Part shown: positions 5,324-5,647 of the stretch, piece after piece
Numbering within the stretch: position 1 is the stretch's first letter
Layout: every line of letters starts with the position of its first letter
Assembly: GCA_964606065.1 (NCBI GenBank)
Contig: CAZSEX010000068.1
Location: forward strand, 1-5,647
Direction of reading: 5' to 3'
DNA from: JAFGHJ01 sp964606065
GTDB taxonomy: Bacteria; Hydrothermota; UBA3072
DNA: 5,647 nucleotides
Position numbers and translations under genes: made by a program
Notes under the pieces: generated by a model
Databases searched by the model: none
What the model was told of the DNA's origin: nothing
Seen by the model: the letters and a program-made list of their open reading frames with translations, nothing else

Positions 5324-5647
5324 CCACAGAGAACACAGAGATTTTTTTATCCGCAACATCTAACCCTCATTAAAGCATTGAGTGCAAAGGGTTTACATTT
5401 ATCCACTACATGAATTTTTTTATTTTAAAAGCTGCTTATATCTCTATTAGTTTTTCCATTTTTCAAGTAGTTTTTTGTTAGTGTTAGTCCAATTTATGTA
5501 ATTCGTGCTATTTGTTGTTCCTTTTTTTCCTGGTGGCGTAGGGTTTTAAACACAAACATATATTTTTTTGTTTTTCACTGTGCTCTCTTCTGTGTGTCTT
5601 TTCTTCTCTGTGGTCTTTGTGGTGAAGAACTGGGTGGTGTGGGGTTT
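5323..5647. repeat. Gene-free tail with degenerate intergenic repeats and an inverted pair
   Basis: No coding frame or RNA gene is visible after msrA. ACCACAGAGA (5323-5332), starting on the last base of the msrA stop codon, is the exact reverse complement of TCTCTGTGGT (5605-5614). The adjoining ACACAGA (5333-5339) is likewise matched by TCTGTGT (5589-5595). The two ends therefore form spaced inverted arms about 280 bases apart. Between them, TTAGTGTTAGTCC and GTAATTCGTG (5478-5508) resemble another dispersed 'aattcgtg' intergenic motif. I recall such cacagag/ctctgtgg and aattcgtg motifs as common intergenic repeats in various bacteria; this window alone shows only the inverted pair. The rest is AT-rich filler, and the last 20 bases (GT-rich) may be a further repeat unit. 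Confidence 0.5.

Noticed and set aside
5362..5393. AACCCT/AGGGTT hairpin after msrA as a terminator
   Set aside because: Only six base pairs around a 20-base loop, with no proper T-run following; too weak to call.

Overview
The window is an AT-rich stretch of bacterial chromosome from a metagenome-style or draft assembly, since it contains a run of exactly 100 N. A secreted beta-helix protein has a C-terminal tail that looks like a type IX secretion (T9SS type A) sorting domain. A lipoprotein resembles a family I know mainly from Bacteroidota. Together these point to the FCB superphylum (Bacteroidota, Ignavibacteria, Cloacimonadota, Marinimicrobia, Fibrobacterota and relatives). Strong Shine-Dalgarno sequences and TTGACA/TATAAT-like promoters argue against a typical Bacteroidia/Flavobacteriia member. 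The phylum call is inference.

Left third (1-1924, minus strand): four genes read leftwards in a probable operon. In transcription order they encode a small GIY-YIG-like protein (1513-1872), a TTG-started lipoprotein of DUF4919 type (827-1504), a two-TPR protein (383-745) and a macro-domain ADP-ribose-binding protein cut by the window edge (1-365). A good promoter lies at 1897-1924. A second candidate at 786-813 could drive the TPR and macro genes separately.

Centre (1925-2198): this intergenic space holds the most unusual feature. A GC-rich island at 2061-2137 folds on paper into a three-way junction (11-bp closing stem, 5-bp triloop hairpin, long bulged hairpin). A TTGCCA-16-TATAAT promoter places its start point almost exactly at the island's first base, and U-rich sequence follows the closing stem. 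It is either a discrete RNA of about 80 nt or the structured leader of the next gene. I could not match it to a known RNA family.

Right half (plus strand): a secreted right-handed beta-helix protein with a T9SS-type tail (2199-3377, interrupted by the gap), a complete class II fructose-bisphosphate aldolase (3557-4564) ending in a textbook terminator (4592-4624), and an exported or membrane-anchored methionine sulfoxide reductase A (4676-5323). These three look like separate transcription units. The last 324 bases contain no gene, only degenerate copies of short intergenic repeat motifs; a similar fragment lies before the aldolase gene.

Most of the window is ordinary housekeeping and accessory content. 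The 2061-2137 RNA and the macro-domain operon are the parts worth following up.
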